64,000 nucleotides of DNA from the NCBI RefSeq assembly GCF_018252635.1, contig NZ_JAGTXM010000002.1:700962-764961 (forward strand). The letters run 5' to 3'. A program made the position numbers and the translations under genes. This stretch comes from Citrobacter amalonaticus. Its GTDB lineage: Bacteria; Pseudomonadota; Gammaproteobacteria; Enterobacterales; Enterobacteriaceae. Positions 25,122 to 35,342 of this stretch are shown here, piece by piece (within the stretch, counting starts at the first letter, position 1; each line of letters begins with the position of its first letter). The notes below the pieces were generated by a model. That model ran no database searches. It worked only from the letters and a program-made list of their open reading frames with translations, and was not told the DNA's origin.

Positions 25122-25131
25122 ACCTGCAGGC

Positions 25132-25157
25132 AAAAAAAAGGCCATCATCAGATGGCC
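25132..25157 (-). terminator. Intrinsic terminator of sucD and SdhX
   Basis: GGCCATC and GATGGCC form a 7-bp perfect stem with a 4-base loop, followed on the minus strand by eight T. It ends the sdhCDAB-sucABCD transcript and forms the 3' end of SdhX. Confidence 0.93.
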
Positions 25158-25228
25158 AACCATGTCGAAAATGGACCAACCCTTTCCCCTGCATCACGGG
25201 TAAATGCAGGGGGTGGGCTGTTTTATTG
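25132..25228 (-). ncRNA. sdhX: SdhX (RybD), sRNA from the 3' end of sdhCDAB-sucABCD
   Basis: The segment after the sucD stop matches in content the E. coli sRNA SdhX: an AATAAAACAGCCCACCCC start region, an internal hairpin built on CCCCTGCA...TGCAGGGG, and a final Rho-independent terminator with eight T. SdhX is cut from the operon mRNA by RNase E, binds Hfq and in E. coli represses ackA and other targets, linking TCA expression to acetate metabolism. The exact 5' end is inferred. Confidence 0.8.
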
Positions 25229-25231
25229 CTT

Positions 25232-26101
25232 TTACTTAATGACGGCTTTCAGCGCTTCGCCGATATCGGCCAGGCTGCGAACGGTTTTCACACCAGCGGC
25301 TTCCAGAGCCGCGAATTTCTCATCCGCAGTCCCTTTACCACCAGCGATAATGGCCCCAGCGTGACCCATACGTTTGCCTTTCGGCGCGGTCACACCGGCA
25401 ATGTAGCCAACAACCGGTTTGGTGACGTGATCTTTAATGTAGGCAGCCGCTTCTTCTTCCGCGCTACCGCCGATCTCACCGATCATCACGATCGCTTCAG
25501 TCTGCGGATCTTCCTCGAACAGTTTCAGAATATCGATGAAGTTAGAACCCGGGATCGGGTCACCGCCGATGCCCACACAGGTGGACTGGCCGAAACCGTA
25601 GTCGGTGGTCTGCTTAACCGCTTCATAGGTCAGCGTACCGGAACGAGAAACAATACCCACTTTACCCGGCTTATGAATGTGACCGGGCATGATACCGATT
25701 TTGCATTCGCCTGGGGTGATAACACCCGGGCAGTTCGGCCCGATCATGCGCACGCCAGCTTCATCGAGTTTCACCTTCACGGTCAGCATATCCAGCGTCG
25801 GGATACCTTCGGTGATGGTGATGATGAGCTTAATGCCTGCGTCGATGGCTTCCAGAATGGAGTCTTTGCAGAACGGTGCCGGCACGTAGATAACAGACGC
25901 GGTGGCGCCCGTCGCTTCTACGGCTTCACGCACGGTGTTAAATACCGGCAGGCCCAGGTGCGTGGTGCCGCCTTTGCCTGGCGTTACGCCGCCAACCATC
26001 TGCGTACCGTAGGCAATTGCCTGTTCGGAGTGGAATGTCCCCTGGCTACCGGTGAAGCCCTGGCAGATAACCTTGGTATCTTTATTAATTAAAACTGACA
26101 T
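25232..26101 (-). CDS. sucD: Succinyl-CoA synthetase alpha subunit
   Basis: 289 residues. The CoA-binding Rossmann domain opens with [10 protein letters not shown]; the phosphorylated His lies in the GHAGAI motif near residue 246. With SucC it converts succinyl-CoA to succinate with ATP formation in the TCA cycle. It overlaps sucC by one base and is the last gene of the sdh-suc operon. Its 3' untranslated region is the sRNA SdhX. Confidence 0.97.
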   Translation of the reverse strand: MSVLINKDTKVICQGFTGSQGTFHSEQAIAYGTQMVGGVTPGKGGTTHLGLPVFNTVREAVEATGATASVIYVPAPFCKDSILEAIDAGIKLIITITEGIPTLDMLTVKVKLDEAGVRMIGPNCPGVITPGECKIGIMPGHIHKPGKVGIVSRSGTLTYEAVKQTTDYGFGQSTCVGIGGDPIPGSNFIDILKLFEEDPQTEAIVMIGEIGGSAEEEAAAYIKDHVTKPVVGYIAGVTAPKGKRMGHAGAIIAGGKGTADEKFAALEAAGVKTVRSLADIGEALKAVIK

Positions 26102-27267
26102 TATTTCCCCTCCACTGCGGCAACAACCTGCTGAGCTGCATCCGTCAGACTTTTCGCTGCAATAATATTCAGGCCGCTGTCAGCCAGTTTCTTCGCGCCG
26201 AGTTCGGCGTTGTTGCCTTCCAGACGGACCACCACCGGAACGTTAACACCCACTTCCGCTACCGCGCCGATGATGCCGTCAGCGATCAGGTCGCAACGCA
26301 CGATACCACCGAAGATGTTAACCAGAACCGCTTTAACGTTGTCGTCAGAGAGGATAATTTTGAACGCTTCGGTGACGCGCTCTTTGGTGGCGCCGCCGCC
26401 CACGTCAAGGAAGTTAGCCGGTTCGCCGCCGTGCAGTTTCACGATGTCCATGGTGCCCATCGCCAGACCTGCGCCGTTAACCATGCAGCCGATGTTGCCA
26501 TCCAGCGCGACGTAGTTCAGTTCCCACTGTGCTGCCTGCGCTTCACGCGGGTCTTCCTGAGACTGATCGCGCATTTCACGCAGATCCGGCTGGCGGAACA
26601 GCGCGTTGCCGTCAGCGCCCAGTTTGCCGTCGAGGCAGATCAGGTCGCCCTGTTTGGTGATGACCAGCGGGTTGATTTCGATCAGCGCCAGGTCGCGCTC
26701 AAGGAAAATGGTCGCCAGACCCATGAAAATCTTAGTGAACTGCTGAACCAGTTTGCCTTCCAGACCCAGTTTGAACGCCAGTTCGCGTCCCTGATACGGC
26801 ATGGGGCCGGTCAGCGGATCAAGCGCCACTTTGTGGATCAGGTGCGGGGTTTCTTCCGCCACTTTTTCAATTTCAACGCCGCCTTCAGTGGAGGCCATGA
26901 AGACCACGCGACGGGAGCTACGGTCAACGACCGCGCCCAGGTACAGTTCTTTATCAATATCGGTCGCCGCTTCAACCAGAATCTGGTTTACCGGTTGACC
27001 GCTGGCGTCTGTTTGATAGGTCACCAGACGTTTGCCCAGCCAGTGTTCAGCAAAAGCGCGAATCTCTTCTTTGCTTTTGACCACTTTCACACCGCCCGCT
27101 TTACCGCGGCCACCTGCGTGAACCTGACATTTTACTACCCACGGACCTGCACCGATTTTCGATGCCGCTTCTTCAGCTTCACGCGGGGTAGTACAGGCAT
27201 AACCCACCGGCGCCGGTAAGCCATAGCGGGCAAAAAGTTGTTTTGCCTGATATTCATGTAAGTTCAT
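26101..27267 (-). CDS. sucC: Succinyl-CoA synthetase beta subunit
   Basis: 388 residues, the same as E. coli SucC. An N-terminal ATP-grasp domain ([18 protein letters not shown] start, about 1-240) binds nucleotide, and a C-terminal ligase domain follows. It makes the alpha2beta2 enzyme with SucD. It is separated from sucB by about 145 bases holding a REP pair, which may adjust the ratio to the upstream genes. Confidence 0.97.
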   Translation of the reverse strand: MNLHEYQAKQLFARYGLPAPVGYACTTPREAEEAASKIGAGPWVVKCQVHAGGRGKAGGVKVVKSKEEIRAFAEHWLGKRLVTYQTDASGQPVNQILVEAATDIDKELYLGAVVDRSSRRVVFMASTEGGVEIEKVAEETPHLIHKVALDPLTGPMPYQGRELAFKLGLEGKLVQQFTKIFMGLATIFLERDLALIEINPLVITKQGDLICLDGKLGADGNALFRQPDLREMRDQSQEDPREAQAAQWELNYVALDGNIGCMVNGAGLAMGTMDIVKLHGGEPANFLDVGGGATKERVTEAFKIILSDDNVKAVLVNIFGGIVRCDLIADGIIGAVAEVGVNVPVVVRLEGNNAELGAKKLADSGLNIIAAKSLTDAAQQVVAAVEGK

Positions 27268-27301
27268 GTGTTCTGTCCATCCTTCAGGTAATCGTTATCT
27301 T

Positions 27302-27392
27302 AAACCGTAGGCCTGATAAGACGCGGTAGCGTCGCCATCAGGCATCTCATCAATGCCGGATGGCGGCATAAACGCCTTATCCGGCCTACGGG
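27302..27392. repeat. REP/BIME pair between sucB and sucC
   Basis: CCGTAGGCCTGATAAGACG...CGCCATCAGGC and GCCGGATGGCGG...CCTTATCCGGCCTACGG are two inverted REP units within the sdh-suc operon. Such elements often stabilise upstream mRNA. Confidence 0.92.
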
Positions 27393-27411
27393 CAGGTGAT
27401 ACTCTTGTTTA

Positions 27412-28638
27412 CTACACGTCCAGCAGCAGACGCGTCGGATCTTCCAGCAGTTCTTTGATCGCCACCAGGAAGCCCACGGATTCGCGACCATCAATCAGAC
27501 GGTGATCGTAGGACAGCGCCAGGTACATCATCGGCAGGATTTCGACCTTACCATCTACCGCCATCGGACGATCTTTAATCGCGTGCATCCCGAGGATCGC
27601 GCTCTGCGGCGGGTTGATGATCGGCGTGGACATCAGGGAACCGAACACGCCACCGTTTGTGATGGTAAAGTTACCGCCCGTCAGATCTTCCACCGTCAGC
27701 TTACCGTCACGACCTTTGATAGCCAGCGTCTTGATGTTTTTCTCGATGTCAGCCATACCCAGCGTATCAACATCACGCAGAACCGGAGTCACCAGGCCGC
27801 GCGGCGTGGACACCGCCATGCTCACATCGAAGTAGTTGTGGTACACCACGTCGTCGCCATCGATAGAAGCGTTCACTTCCGGATAACGTTTCAGTGCTTC
27901 CACTACCGCCTTCACGTAGAAGGACATGAAGCCCAGACGGATACCGTGACGTTTTTCAAACGCTTCACCGTACTGCTTACGCAGATCCATGATCGGCTTC
28001 ATGTTGACTTCGTTGAAGGTCGTCAGCATAGCGGTGGAGTTTTTCGCTTCCAGCAGACGCTCGGCCACGCGCTTGCGCAGACGGGTCATCGGAACACGTT
28101 TTTCACTGCGTGCGCCCAAAGCAGGCTGTGCCGCAGGGGCGGCTGCCGGGGCTTTGGCTTCAGCTTCGGCTTTCGCAGGCGCTTTCGCCAGATGTTTATC
28201 CACGTCTTCACGGGTGATGCGACCGCCCACACCGGTGCCTTTGATCGCACTGGCATCGAGGCTGTGCTCAGCCAGCAGGCGACGGATCGCCGGGCTCAGC
28301 GCATCGTTGTTTTGCTCTTCCAGAGAAGCCTGCTGACGCTGCGCCGGAGTAGACGCTTTTTCTTCGGATTTGGCGCTGGTTTCTTTACCGGCGCTGTTGC
28401 CTTCACGCAGGCGACCGAGGATCTGGCGCGAGGTCACGGTCGTGCCTTCATCTTCCAGAACCGCATCCAGAATGCCGTCCGCTGATGCCGGTACTTCCAG
28501 TACCACTTTGTCAGTTTCGATTTCTACCAGCACTTCGTCACGAACCACCGCATCACCCGGTTTTTTGTGCCAGGTGGCAACAGTCGCGTCCGCTACGGAC
28601 TCAGGCAGGTCGGGAACAAGAATATCTACGCTACTCAT
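27412..28638 (-). CDS. sucB: Dihydrolipoyl succinyltransferase, E2 of 2-oxoglutarate dehydrogenase
   Basis: 408 residues. One lipoyl domain (about 1-80) carries the lipoylated Lys in [11 protein letters not shown] linker rich in Ala, Lys and Glu is followed by the E3/E1-binding domain (about 112-150), a second Ala/Pro-rich linker, and the catalytic domain, whose active-site His sits in [11 protein letters not shown]. It forms the 24-mer core transferring succinyl groups to CoA. It lies 14 bases after sucA. It is slightly longer than the E. coli protein because of linker length. Confidence 0.97.
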   Translation of the reverse strand: MSSVDILVPDLPESVADATVATWHKKPGDAVVRDEVLVEIETDKVVLEVPASADGILDAVLEDEGTTVTSRQILGRLREGNSAGKETSAKSEEKASTPAQRQQASLEEQNNDALSPAIRRLLAEHSLDASAIKGTGVGGRITREDVDKHLAKAPAKAEAEAKAPAAAPAAQPALGARSEKRVPMTRLRKRVAERLLEAKNSTAMLTTFNEVNMKPIMDLRKQYGEAFEKRHGIRLGFMSFYVKAVVEALKRYPEVNASIDGDDVVYHNYFDVSMAVSTPRGLVTPVLRDVDTLGMADIEKNIKTLAIKGRDGKLTVEDLTGGNFTITNGGVFGSLMSTPIINPPQSAILGMHAIKDRPMAVDGKVEILPMMYLALSYDHRLIDGRESVGFLVAIKELLEDPTRLLLDV

Positions 28639-28652
28639 TATTTATCCTTTAA

Positions 28653-31454
28653 TTAATCGACGTTCAGCGCGTCATTAACCAGATCTTGTTGCTGTTTCTG
28701 GTGAACGGACATATACCCTACCGCCGGAGAGGCGGAGGCCGGGCGACCTGCATAACGCAGAGCGGACCCAAATGGAATTACTTCACGGAAATGATGCTGG
28801 CTGCAGTACCAGGCGCCCTGGTTGAGCGGCTCTTCCTGACACCAGACAAAATCATGTACGTGAGCGTACTGTTTCAACACGTCCTGCATCGCCTGATGCG
28901 GGAATGGATAGAGTTGTTCGATGCGCACAATGGCGACATCTTTCTGATCGTTTTTGCGACGTTGTTCCAGCAGATCGTAATAAACCTTACCAGAACACAT
29001 CACCACGCGCTTCACGCCTTTCGGATCGATATCATCGATCTCACCGATGGCCGGCAGGAAGGTGCCGTTAGCCAGTTCGTCAAGGCTTGAAACCGCCAGC
29101 GGATGGCGCAGCAGCGATTTCGGCGACATCACCACCAGCGGACGACGCATCCCGCGCAGCGCCTGACGGCGCAGCATGTGATACACCTGCGCGGGGGTAG
29201 ACGGTACGCACACCTGCATGTTTTGCTCAGCGCAAAGTTGTAGATAGCGTTCCAAACGCGCGGAGGAGTGCTCCGGCCCCTGCCCTTCGTAACCGTGCGG
29301 CAGCAGCATCACCAGGCCACACATCCGGCCCCATTTCTGCTCACCGGAGGAGATGAACTGGTCGATCACCACCTGCGCACCGTTGGCGAAGTCACCGAAC
29401 TGCGCTTCCCAGATGGTTAGCGTGCGCGGTTCCGCCGTGGCATAGCCGTATTCGAATGCCAGTACCGCTTCTTCAGATAACACGGAGTCCCAAACGCGGA
29501 AGGAGCCCTGTCCGTTATGGACATGCTGCAACGGCGTCCAGGTAGAACCGTTGGTCTGGTTGTGGATCACCGCGTGGCGATGGAAGAAGGTGCCGCGACC
29601 CGAGTCTTCGCCGGACAGGCGAATCGGGATCCCTTCGTCAACCAGCGTGGCATAGGCCAGGGTTTCTGCGCCGCCCCAGTCGAACGGTTTTTCACCGTTC
29701 GCCATCAGCTGACGGTCGCCATAGATTTTGGCCACGCGGGACTGCATCTCAACCGCTTCTGGCACCGTACTGATGCGTTTCGCCAGTTCCTGCAGACGCT
29801 TCATTTCCACTTTGTTCGGGTAGGCTTCATCCCACTCATGGTTGAGGTATGGCGACCAGGTAAAGGAGTGCATGTTCATCGGGCGCCACTCTTTCACCAC
29901 GCATTCGCCCGCGTCCAGCGCGTCACGATACAGGTTGACCATTTCAGTGGCGTCTTCCAGCGTCGCAACCTTATCCGCTTCCAGCTTGTCGGCATAGATT
30001 TTGCGCGGGGTTGGGTGCTTTTTGATTTTCTGATACATCAGCGGCTGGGTTGCACTCGGTTCGTCGGCTTCGTTGTGGCCGTGACGGCGGTAGCACACCA
30101 GGTCGATGAAGACATCGCGTTTGAAGGTGTTACGGAAGTCCAGCGCCAGGCGCGTAACAAACGCGACCGCTTCCGGATCGTCCGCATTTACGTGGAAGAT
30201 CGGCGCCTGAACCATTTTACCGATGTCGGTGCAGTACGGGGTGGAACGCGCATCCAGCGGGTTGGAGGTGGTGAAGCCCACCTGGTTGTTGATCACGATG
30301 CGAACGGTGCCGCCCACTTCGTAACCTCGCGCTTTCGACATGTTCAGGGTTTCCTGAACCACACCCTGCCCGGTTACCGCAGCATCGCCGTGAATGGTAA
30401 TCGGCAGGACTTTGTTGCTGCTTGGCTCGTCCAGACGATCCAGACGTGCGCGCACGGAACCGATCACCACCGGGCTGACGATTTCCAGGTGCGACGGGTT
30501 AAACGCCAGCGCGAGGTGAACCAGGCCGCCTTCGGTTTCAATATCCGACGAGAAGCCCATGTGGTACTTCACGTCGCCAGTGCCGAGATGTTCTTTATGT
30601 TTGCCCGCAAATTCGTCGAACAGGTCCTGTGGCTTTTTACCCAGCACGTTGACCAGTACGTTCAGACGACCACGGTGCGCCATTCCCAGTACCACTTCAC
30701 GGGTACCGCTGTTGCCAGCATGGCGAATCATCTCTTTGAGCATCGGGATTAACGCATCGCCACCTTCCAGCGAGAAGCGTTTCGCGCCCGGGAATTTCGC
30801 CCCCAGATAACGTTCCAGTCCTTCTGCTGCGGTCAGTTCGCTCAGGAAGCGTTTTTTCTCTTCACCGCTGAACGCGGCGCGACCGGATTCAATCCGCTGT
30901 TGCAACCAGCGTTTCTCTTCGGTGCTGGTGATGTGCATGTATTCGGCGCCAATCGGGCCGCAGTAGGTTTGTTTGAGCGCAGAAATCAGCTCGCCCAGCT
31001 TCATCGTCTCTTTGCCGCCGGCAAAAGAACCTACGTTAAAGCTTTCCTGGAAATCGGCCTCTGTTAGATCGTGGAAGGAAGGATCCAGATCTGCCACAGT
31101 TTCTTGCTGCCACAGTCCCAGCGGATCGAGATTCGCATGCTGGTGACCACGGAAGCGATAAGCGTTGATGAGCTGCAGGACTTTTACCTGCTTCACATTG
31201 GTGTCAGGGTCGGAAATCGAAGAAGAGTAACGTGAGGCATCCTTCGCCAGACGACGGAAATAATCACGCGTTTTTGAATGGAATTGATCCGGTTTGACTC
31301 CGGTGCCAGGTAACTGCTGGAACGTCGAACGCCAGTTAGCGTCTACCGAGTCAGGATCGGTTAAGAAGTCTTCATAGAGCTGTTCTATCCAGCTCTGGTT
31401 TGCGCCAGAGAGGTAAGAAGAGTCCAACCAGGCTTTCAAAGCGCTGTTCTGCAT
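28653..31454 (-). CDS. sucA: 2-oxoglutarate dehydrogenase E1 component
   Basis: 933 residues, matching E. coli SucA. It is a thiamine-diphosphate enzyme that decarboxylates 2-oxoglutarate and succinylates the lipoyl group of SucB. The N-terminal MQNSALKAWLDSSYLSG segment binds E2. The E1 catalytic region includes VLGMAHRGRLN and the ThDP motif around GDAAVTGQG. It lies about 260 bases downstream of sdhB in the same operon. Confidence 0.97.
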   Translation of the reverse strand: MQNSALKAWLDSSYLSGANQSWIEQLYEDFLTDPDSVDANWRSTFQQLPGTGVKPDQFHSKTRDYFRRLAKDASRYSSSISDPDTNVKQVKVLQLINAYRFRGHQHANLDPLGLWQQETVADLDPSFHDLTEADFQESFNVGSFAGGKETMKLGELISALKQTYCGPIGAEYMHITSTEEKRWLQQRIESGRAAFSGEEKKRFLSELTAAEGLERYLGAKFPGAKRFSLEGGDALIPMLKEMIRHAGNSGTREVVLGMAHRGRLNVLVNVLGKKPQDLFDEFAGKHKEHLGTGDVKYHMGFSSDIETEGGLVHLALAFNPSHLEIVSPVVIGSVRARLDRLDEPSSNKVLPITIHGDAAVTGQGVVQETLNMSKARGYEVGGTVRIVINNQVGFTTSNPLDARSTPYCTDIGKMVQAPIFHVNADDPEAVAFVTRLALDFRNTFKRDVFIDLVCYRRHGHNEADEPSATQPLMYQKIKKHPTPRKIYADKLEADKVATLEDATEMVNLYRDALDAGECVVKEWRPMNMHSFTWSPYLNHEWDEAYPNKVEMKRLQELAKRISTVPEAVEMQSRVAKIYGDRQLMANGEKPFDWGGAETLAYATLVDEGIPIRLSGEDSGRGTFFHRHAVIHNQTNGSTWTPLQHVHNGQGSFRVWDSVLSEEAVLAFEYGYATAEPRTLTIWEAQFGDFANGAQVVIDQFISSGEQKWGRMCGLVMLLPHGYEGQGPEHSSARLERYLQLCAEQNMQVCVPSTPAQVYHMLRRQALRGMRRPLVVMSPKSLLRHPLAVSSLDELANGTFLPAIGEIDDIDPKGVKRVVMCSGKVYYDLLEQRRKNDQKDVAIVRIEQLYPFPHQAMQDVLKQYAHVHDFVWCQEEPLNQGAWYCSQHHFREVIPFGSALRYAGRPASASPAVGYMSVHQKQQQDLVNDALNVD

Positions 31455-31566
31455 CGTGATCCCTTAAGCATTTATATGCTTACTTCGCCGTGGATACTAC
31501 CACGCATACGTCGTATGCGTGCCGGGGTTCACTTGTTACGGACTGTCGTGTGATCTGCGTCCGCTA

Positions 31567-31617
31567 AGGAACCTTTAAAAACTGTCAAACATAAGGGGCA
31601 GTTTTTAGAGGTTTCCT
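31567..31617. repeat. Imperfect inverted repeat between sdhB and sucA
   Basis: AGGAACCTTTAAAAACTG (31567-31584) pairs with CAGTTTTTAGAGGTTTCCT (31599-31617) around a 14-base loop. There is no T-run after it. It lies upstream of sucA, where E. coli has a weak internal suc promoter; it may be an mRNA processing or stability structure. Confidence 0.7.
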
Positions 31618-31627
31618 GCAATGATTT

Positions 31628-31708
31628 GCCTGATGGCGCTTCGCTGATCAGGCCTACGGGAAGGTACCCCGTAGGCCGGATAAGACGTTTACGTAGCCAT
31701 CCGGCAAC
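31628..31708. repeat. REP/BIME pair after sdhB
   Basis: GCCTGATGGCG...TGATCAGGCCTACGGG and CCCCGTAGGCCGGATAAGACG...GCCATCCGGCAAC form two REP units directly downstream of the sdhB stop. Confidence 0.92.
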
Positions 31709-31714
31709 GGTTAC

Positions 31715-32431
31715 TTACGCACTGCGTTGCAACAGCATCGACTTAATATGGCCGATGGCGCGCGTCGGGTTCAGCCCTTTAGGACATACACTGACGCAGT
31801 TCATGATGCTGTGACAGCGGAATACGCTGAATGCATCGCTTATCCCTTCCAGACGACTGTCAGTCTCGGTATCGCGGCTGTCGATCAGGAAGCGATAGGC
31901 CGCTAACAGACCCGCCGGACCGATAAACTTATCCGGATTCCACCAGAAAGATGGGCAAGACGTTGAGCAGCAGGCGCACAGAATGCATTCATACAGCCCA
32001 TCGAGTTTTTCCCGCTGCTCTGGCATCTGTAAATGTTCACGAGCCGGAGGATTTTGCCCATTATTCAATAAGTAAGGTTTAATCTTCTCATATTGTGCAT
32101 AGAATTGCCCCATGTCTACTACCAAATCGCGGATCACCGGCAAACCTGGCAGTGGACGGATGACAATTTTCTTGCCGGGCTGAACCAGCGCTGAGACCGG
32201 CGTGATACAGGCCAGACCGTTCTTCCCGTTCATGTTCAGACCATCTGAACCACACACGCCTTCACGGCAGGAGCGACGGAAAGAAAGACTGGGGTCTTTC
32301 TCTTTGAGCTGCATCAGCGCATCCAGCAGCATCATGTCACGCCCTTCTTCGCCTTCCAGGGTGTAATCCTGCATGCGCGGAGCGTCATCCACATCCGGGT
32401 TATAGCGATAAATTGAAAACTCGAGTTTCAT
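31715..32431 (-). CDS. sdhB: Succinate dehydrogenase iron-sulfur subunit
   Basis: 238 residues. The [2Fe-2S] ligands are in SCREGVCGSDG and the following Cys of LACITP. The [4Fe-4S] and [3Fe-4S] ligands are in CILCACCSTSCPSFWW and the C-terminal CHSIMNCVSVCPKGL. It passes electrons from the FAD of SdhA to ubiquinone at SdhCD. It starts 15 bases after sdhA. Confidence 0.97.
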   Translation of the reverse strand: MKLEFSIYRYNPDVDDAPRMQDYTLEGEEGRDMMLLDALMQLKEKDPSLSFRRSCREGVCGSDGLNMNGKNGLACITPVSALVQPGKKIVIRPLPGLPVIRDLVVDMGQFYAQYEKIKPYLLNNGQNPPAREHLQMPEQREKLDGLYECILCACCSTSCPSFWWNPDKFIGPAGLLAAYRFLIDSRDTETDSRLEGISDAFSVFRCHSIMNCVSVCPKGLNPTRAIGHIKSMLLQRSA

Positions 32432-32446
32432 TGTCCTGTCTCCGCA

Positions 32447-34213
32447 TTAGTAAGTACGAATCTTCGGCGGGAATGCCGGGCGCAGTTTCGGTTCCATGTT
32501 GACTTCACGTCGGGTCATGGATTCCGTCTCTGGCAGATACAGGGAATGGCACAGCCAGTTTTCATCATCTCGCTCCGGGAAATCGAAGCGGCTATGCGCG
32601 CCACGGCTCTCGGTACGGAAGTTGGCGGACACTGCGGTTGCAAAGGCAGTTTCCATCAGGTTATCGAGCTCCAGACACTCTACGCGCTGGGTATTGAATT
32701 CGCTGGAGGTGTCGTCCAGACGGGCATTTTTCAAACGCTCGCGGATGGCTTTCAGCTCTTCGAGCCCTTTCGCCATCGCATCGCCTTCACGGAAGACCGA
32801 GAAGTTATGCTGCATACATTCTTGCAGCGCCTTACGAATCGCCACCGGATCTTCACCATCACGGTTGTTGTTCCAGCGGTTCAGACGCGCCAGGGACGCA
32901 TCGATTTCGTCTTCTGTGGCATCGCGCAGTACACCCTGCTCGGCAATAGATTCCTGCAGATGCAGACCGGCCGCACGACCGAATACCACCAGATCCAGCA
33001 GTGAGTTACCGCCCAGACGGTTCGCGCCGTGTACCGATACGCAGGCAATTTCACCCACCGCGAACAGTCCTGGGATCACCACGTCTTCGCCCTGCGCGTT
33101 CACCGTCAGCGCCTGACCGGTCACTTTGGTCGGAATACCGCCCATCATGTAGTGACAGGTGGGGATTACCGGAATCGGCTCTTTTACCGGGTCAACGTGC
33201 GCAAAGGTACGGGACAGTTCCAGAATACCCGGCAGGCGCGACTCGAGAACCTCTTTACCCAGATGATCGAGTTTCAGTTTGGCATGCGGTCCCCATGGGC
33301 CATCGCAGCCGCGACCTTCACGAATTTCGATCATGATAGAACGCGCTACCACATCACGACCCGCGAGGTCTTTCGCATTCGGCGCATAACGCTCCATGAA
33401 GCGCTCGCCGTGTTTGTTCAGCAGATAACCGCCTTCACCACGGCAGCCTTCTGTCACCAGGACGCCCGCGCCGGCAATACCGGTTGGGTGGAACTGCCAC
33501 ATCTCCATATCCTGAACCGGGACACCTGCACGGATTGCCATCCCCACGCCGTCACCGGTGTTGATATGGGCGTTGGTGGTGGACTGATAGATACGGCCTG
33601 CGCCGCCGGTTGCCAGCACGGTCGCGCGGGCTTTGAAGTAGACCACTTCACCGGTTTCGATACACAGTGCGGTACAACCGACTACTGCGCCATCCGCATT
33701 TTTCACCAGATCCAGCGCATACCACTCGGAGAAAATGGTGGTATGGTTTTTCAGGTTTTGTTGATACAGCGTATGCAGCAACGCGTGACCGGTACGGTCA
33801 GCCGCCGCTGCTGTGCGTGCCGCCTGCTCGCCGCCGAAGTTTTTCGACTGACCGCCAAACGGACGCTGATAGATGCGGCCATCGTCAAGACGGGAGAAAG
33901 GCAGGCCCATATGTTCCAGTTCCAGAATCGCTTCCGGACCGGTTTTACACATATATTCGATAGCGTCCTGATCGCCGATGTAGTCCGACCCTTTAACGGT
34001 ATCGTACATGTGCCATTCCCAGTTATCTTCATGGGTATTACCGAGCGCGACGGTGATGCCGCCCTGCGCAGAAACGGTATGGGATCGGGTTGGGAACACT
34101 TTGGACAGCAGCGCACAGGTCTGGCCGCTTTGGGAAATTTGCAGCGCCGCGCGCATACCTGCGCCGCCTGCACCAATGACTACAGCATCAAATTCTCTGA
34201 CTGGCAGTTTCAT
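32447..34213 (-). CDS. sdhA: Succinate dehydrogenase flavoprotein subunit
   Basis: 588 residues. The dinucleotide-binding motif [10 protein letters not shown] lies near the N-terminus. The His that covalently binds FAD is in [10 protein letters not shown] (about residue 45). The substrate-binding region HPTGIAGAG is intact. The start at 34213 overlaps the sdhD stop (TAATG) and matches E. coli [12 protein letters not shown]; a four-residue longer reading was rejected. It oxidises succinate to fumarate as part of complex II. Confidence 0.97.
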   Translation of the reverse strand: MKLPVREFDAVVIGAGGAGMRAALQISQSGQTCALLSKVFPTRSHTVSAQGGITVALGNTHEDNWEWHMYDTVKGSDYIGDQDAIEYMCKTGPEAILELEHMGLPFSRLDDGRIYQRPFGGQSKNFGGEQAARTAAAADRTGHALLHTLYQQNLKNHTTIFSEWYALDLVKNADGAVVGCTALCIETGEVVYFKARATVLATGGAGRIYQSTTNAHINTGDGVGMAIRAGVPVQDMEMWQFHPTGIAGAGVLVTEGCRGEGGYLLNKHGERFMERYAPNAKDLAGRDVVARSIMIEIREGRGCDGPWGPHAKLKLDHLGKEVLESRLPGILELSRTFAHVDPVKEPIPVIPTCHYMMGGIPTKVTGQALTVNAQGEDVVIPGLFAVGEIACVSVHGANRLGGNSLLDLVVFGRAAGLHLQESIAEQGVLRDATEDEIDASLARLNRWNNNRDGEDPVAIRKALQECMQHNFSVFREGDAMAKGLEELKAIRERLKNARLDDTSSEFNTQRVECLELDNLMETAFATAVSANFRTESRGAHSRFDFPERDDENWLCHSLYLPETESMTRREVNMEPKLRPAFPPKIRTY

Positions 34214-34560
34214 TACACACCCCACACCACAACAAATCCATAAATCACGTAAACCACCAGAGCAACGACGATAGCCAGTTGCAGCGGCAAACGAATCGCC
34301 AGGGGTTTAACGTAGTCGGTCAACACCTGCCACATGCCGATCCAGGCATGAATCAAGATGGAAAAAAGAGCCAGCAGGGTGAAGACTTTGGTGAATGCCG
34401 ATGAGAAGAAACCGGTCCAGACTTCCCAGGTGAGTGAACCGCTTGTGGCGAAGAAACCCACCATATAGATGATGTAGAGCGTCAGAACGATAGCGGTAGC
34501 ACGGACCAGGATGAAGTCATGTACGCCATTGCGTCCTAATGCGGAGGCGTTGCTTACCAT
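34213..34560 (-). CDS. sdhD: Succinate dehydrogenase membrane anchor SdhD
   Basis: 115 residues with three membrane helices, nearly identical to E. coli SdhD. It binds haem b and ubiquinone with SdhC; the quinone-site Tyr (near residue 83) and haem-ligand region are conserved. It overlaps sdhC by seven bases and sdhA by one. In E. coli the sdhD translation start is the target of the sRNA RyhB; base pairing was not tested here. Confidence 0.96.
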   Translation of the reverse strand: MVSNASALGRNGVHDFILVRATAIVLTLYIIYMVGFFATSGSLTWEVWTGFFSSAFTKVFTLLALFSILIHAWIGMWQVLTDYVKPLAIRLPLQLAIVVALVVYVIYGFVVVWGV

Positions 34561-34943
34561 ACGAGGACTCCTGCGAGAAGTGAAAGCACGACGGTGATAA
34601 CAAATGAGATTTTGGCAGAGCGTTTACCCGCTTCGAATGTTTCTTCCAGATAACCAAAATCCATCATCATGTGACGAACACCGACCACGACGTGATACGC
34701 CAGCGCAGTAAGGATGCCCCACATAATAAATTTAACAAAAAAGCTACCCATGATGGCGGATGCCTGTTGGAATCCTTCAGGGGAAGAGAGGCTGGTGCCC
34801 AGTAACCACAACAGGATCCCGACCGCCACAAAGGTGATCACTCCGGAAACGCGATGGAGAATGGACGCTATCGCCGTGATTGGGAACCGGATCGTTTGCA
34901 GATCCAGATTGACAGGTCTTTGTTTTTTCACATTTCTTATCAT
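34554..34943 (-). CDS. sdhC: Succinate dehydrogenase cytochrome b556 subunit SdhC
   Basis: 129 residues with three helices, matching E. coli SdhC in length and sequence. The haem-ligand His is in LAYHVVVG (about residue 84). The start at 34943 ([15 protein letters not shown]) is the family start; a longer in-frame reading from 34958 is unlikely. It is the first gene of the sdhCDAB-sucABCD operon. Confidence 0.96.
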   Translation of the reverse strand: MIRNVKKQRPVNLDLQTIRFPITAIASILHRVSGVITFVAVGILLWLLGTSLSSPEGFQQASAIMGSFFVKFIMWGILTALAYHVVVGVRHMMMDFGYLEETFEAGKRSAKISFVITVVLSLLAGVLVW

Positions 34944-35173
34944 GAATAACGCCCACATGCTGTTCTTATTATTCCCTTTGGACTTCGGGTACAGAGAGTG
35001 AATCTTCTGTAGCCTGAAAGACGACGGGATTTCCTTCCTCCGGTCTGCGTGCGGGTCAGACAGCGTCCTTTCTATAACTGCGCGTCATGTAAAACACTCC
35101 TTTCAGATGCTAAAACGACACGTTACAACGCTGGGTGGCTCGGGATTGCAGGGGTTTCCGGAGACCTGGCGGC

Positions 35174-35202
35174 AGTATAGGACGTTCACAAAATCATTAC
35201 AA
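35174..35202 (-). promoter_or_regulatory. sdhC promoter
   Basis: On the minus strand TTGTAA (35202..35197) and TATACT (35179..35174) are separated by exactly 17 bases, the same elements as E. coli Psdh. This leaves a leader of about 225 bases before sdhC, where several sRNAs act in E. coli. Confidence 0.85.
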
Positions 35203-35239
35203 TTAACCTACATATAGTTTGTCGGGTTTTATCCCGAAC

Positions 35240-35255
35240 AGTGACACAGGTCACG
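35240..35255. promoter_or_regulatory. CRP-type site between sdhC and gltA
   Basis: AGTGA-CACAGG-TCACG fits the CRP pattern TGTGA-N6-TCACA with one change in each half. It lies about 70 bases upstream of the sdhC start point, in keeping with cAMP-CRP activation of sdh in E. coli. The roughly 700-base sdhC-gltA gap is otherwise AT-rich, with likely ArcA and Fnr targets I could not resolve. Confidence 0.6.
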
Positions 35256-35312
35256 ATAACAACATTTATTTAATTTTTAATCATCTGATTTGACAATCAT
35301 TAAACAAAGTTG

Positions 35313-35342
35313 TTACAAACAATACCAGAAAAGGCATATAAT
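35313..35342 (+). promoter_or_regulatory. gltA promoter
   Basis: TTACAA and a perfect TATAAT are spaced by 18 bases, about 310 bases upstream of gltA, giving the same long leader as in E. coli. The leader (35350-35650) has no ORF of note; AAGGAG lies eight bases before the gltA ATG. Confidence 0.7.

Noticed and set aside
4600-25125. Island as a prophage or integrative element
   Set aside because: No integrase, recombinase, transposase, tRNA end or flanking direct repeat was seen; all genes are metabolic or regulatory.
29517-30752. A 411-codon plus-strand ORF opposite sucA, and a similar one opposite sdhA (33029-34243)
   Set aside because: Shadow frames of highly expressed genes with strong codon bias; no ribosome binding sites.
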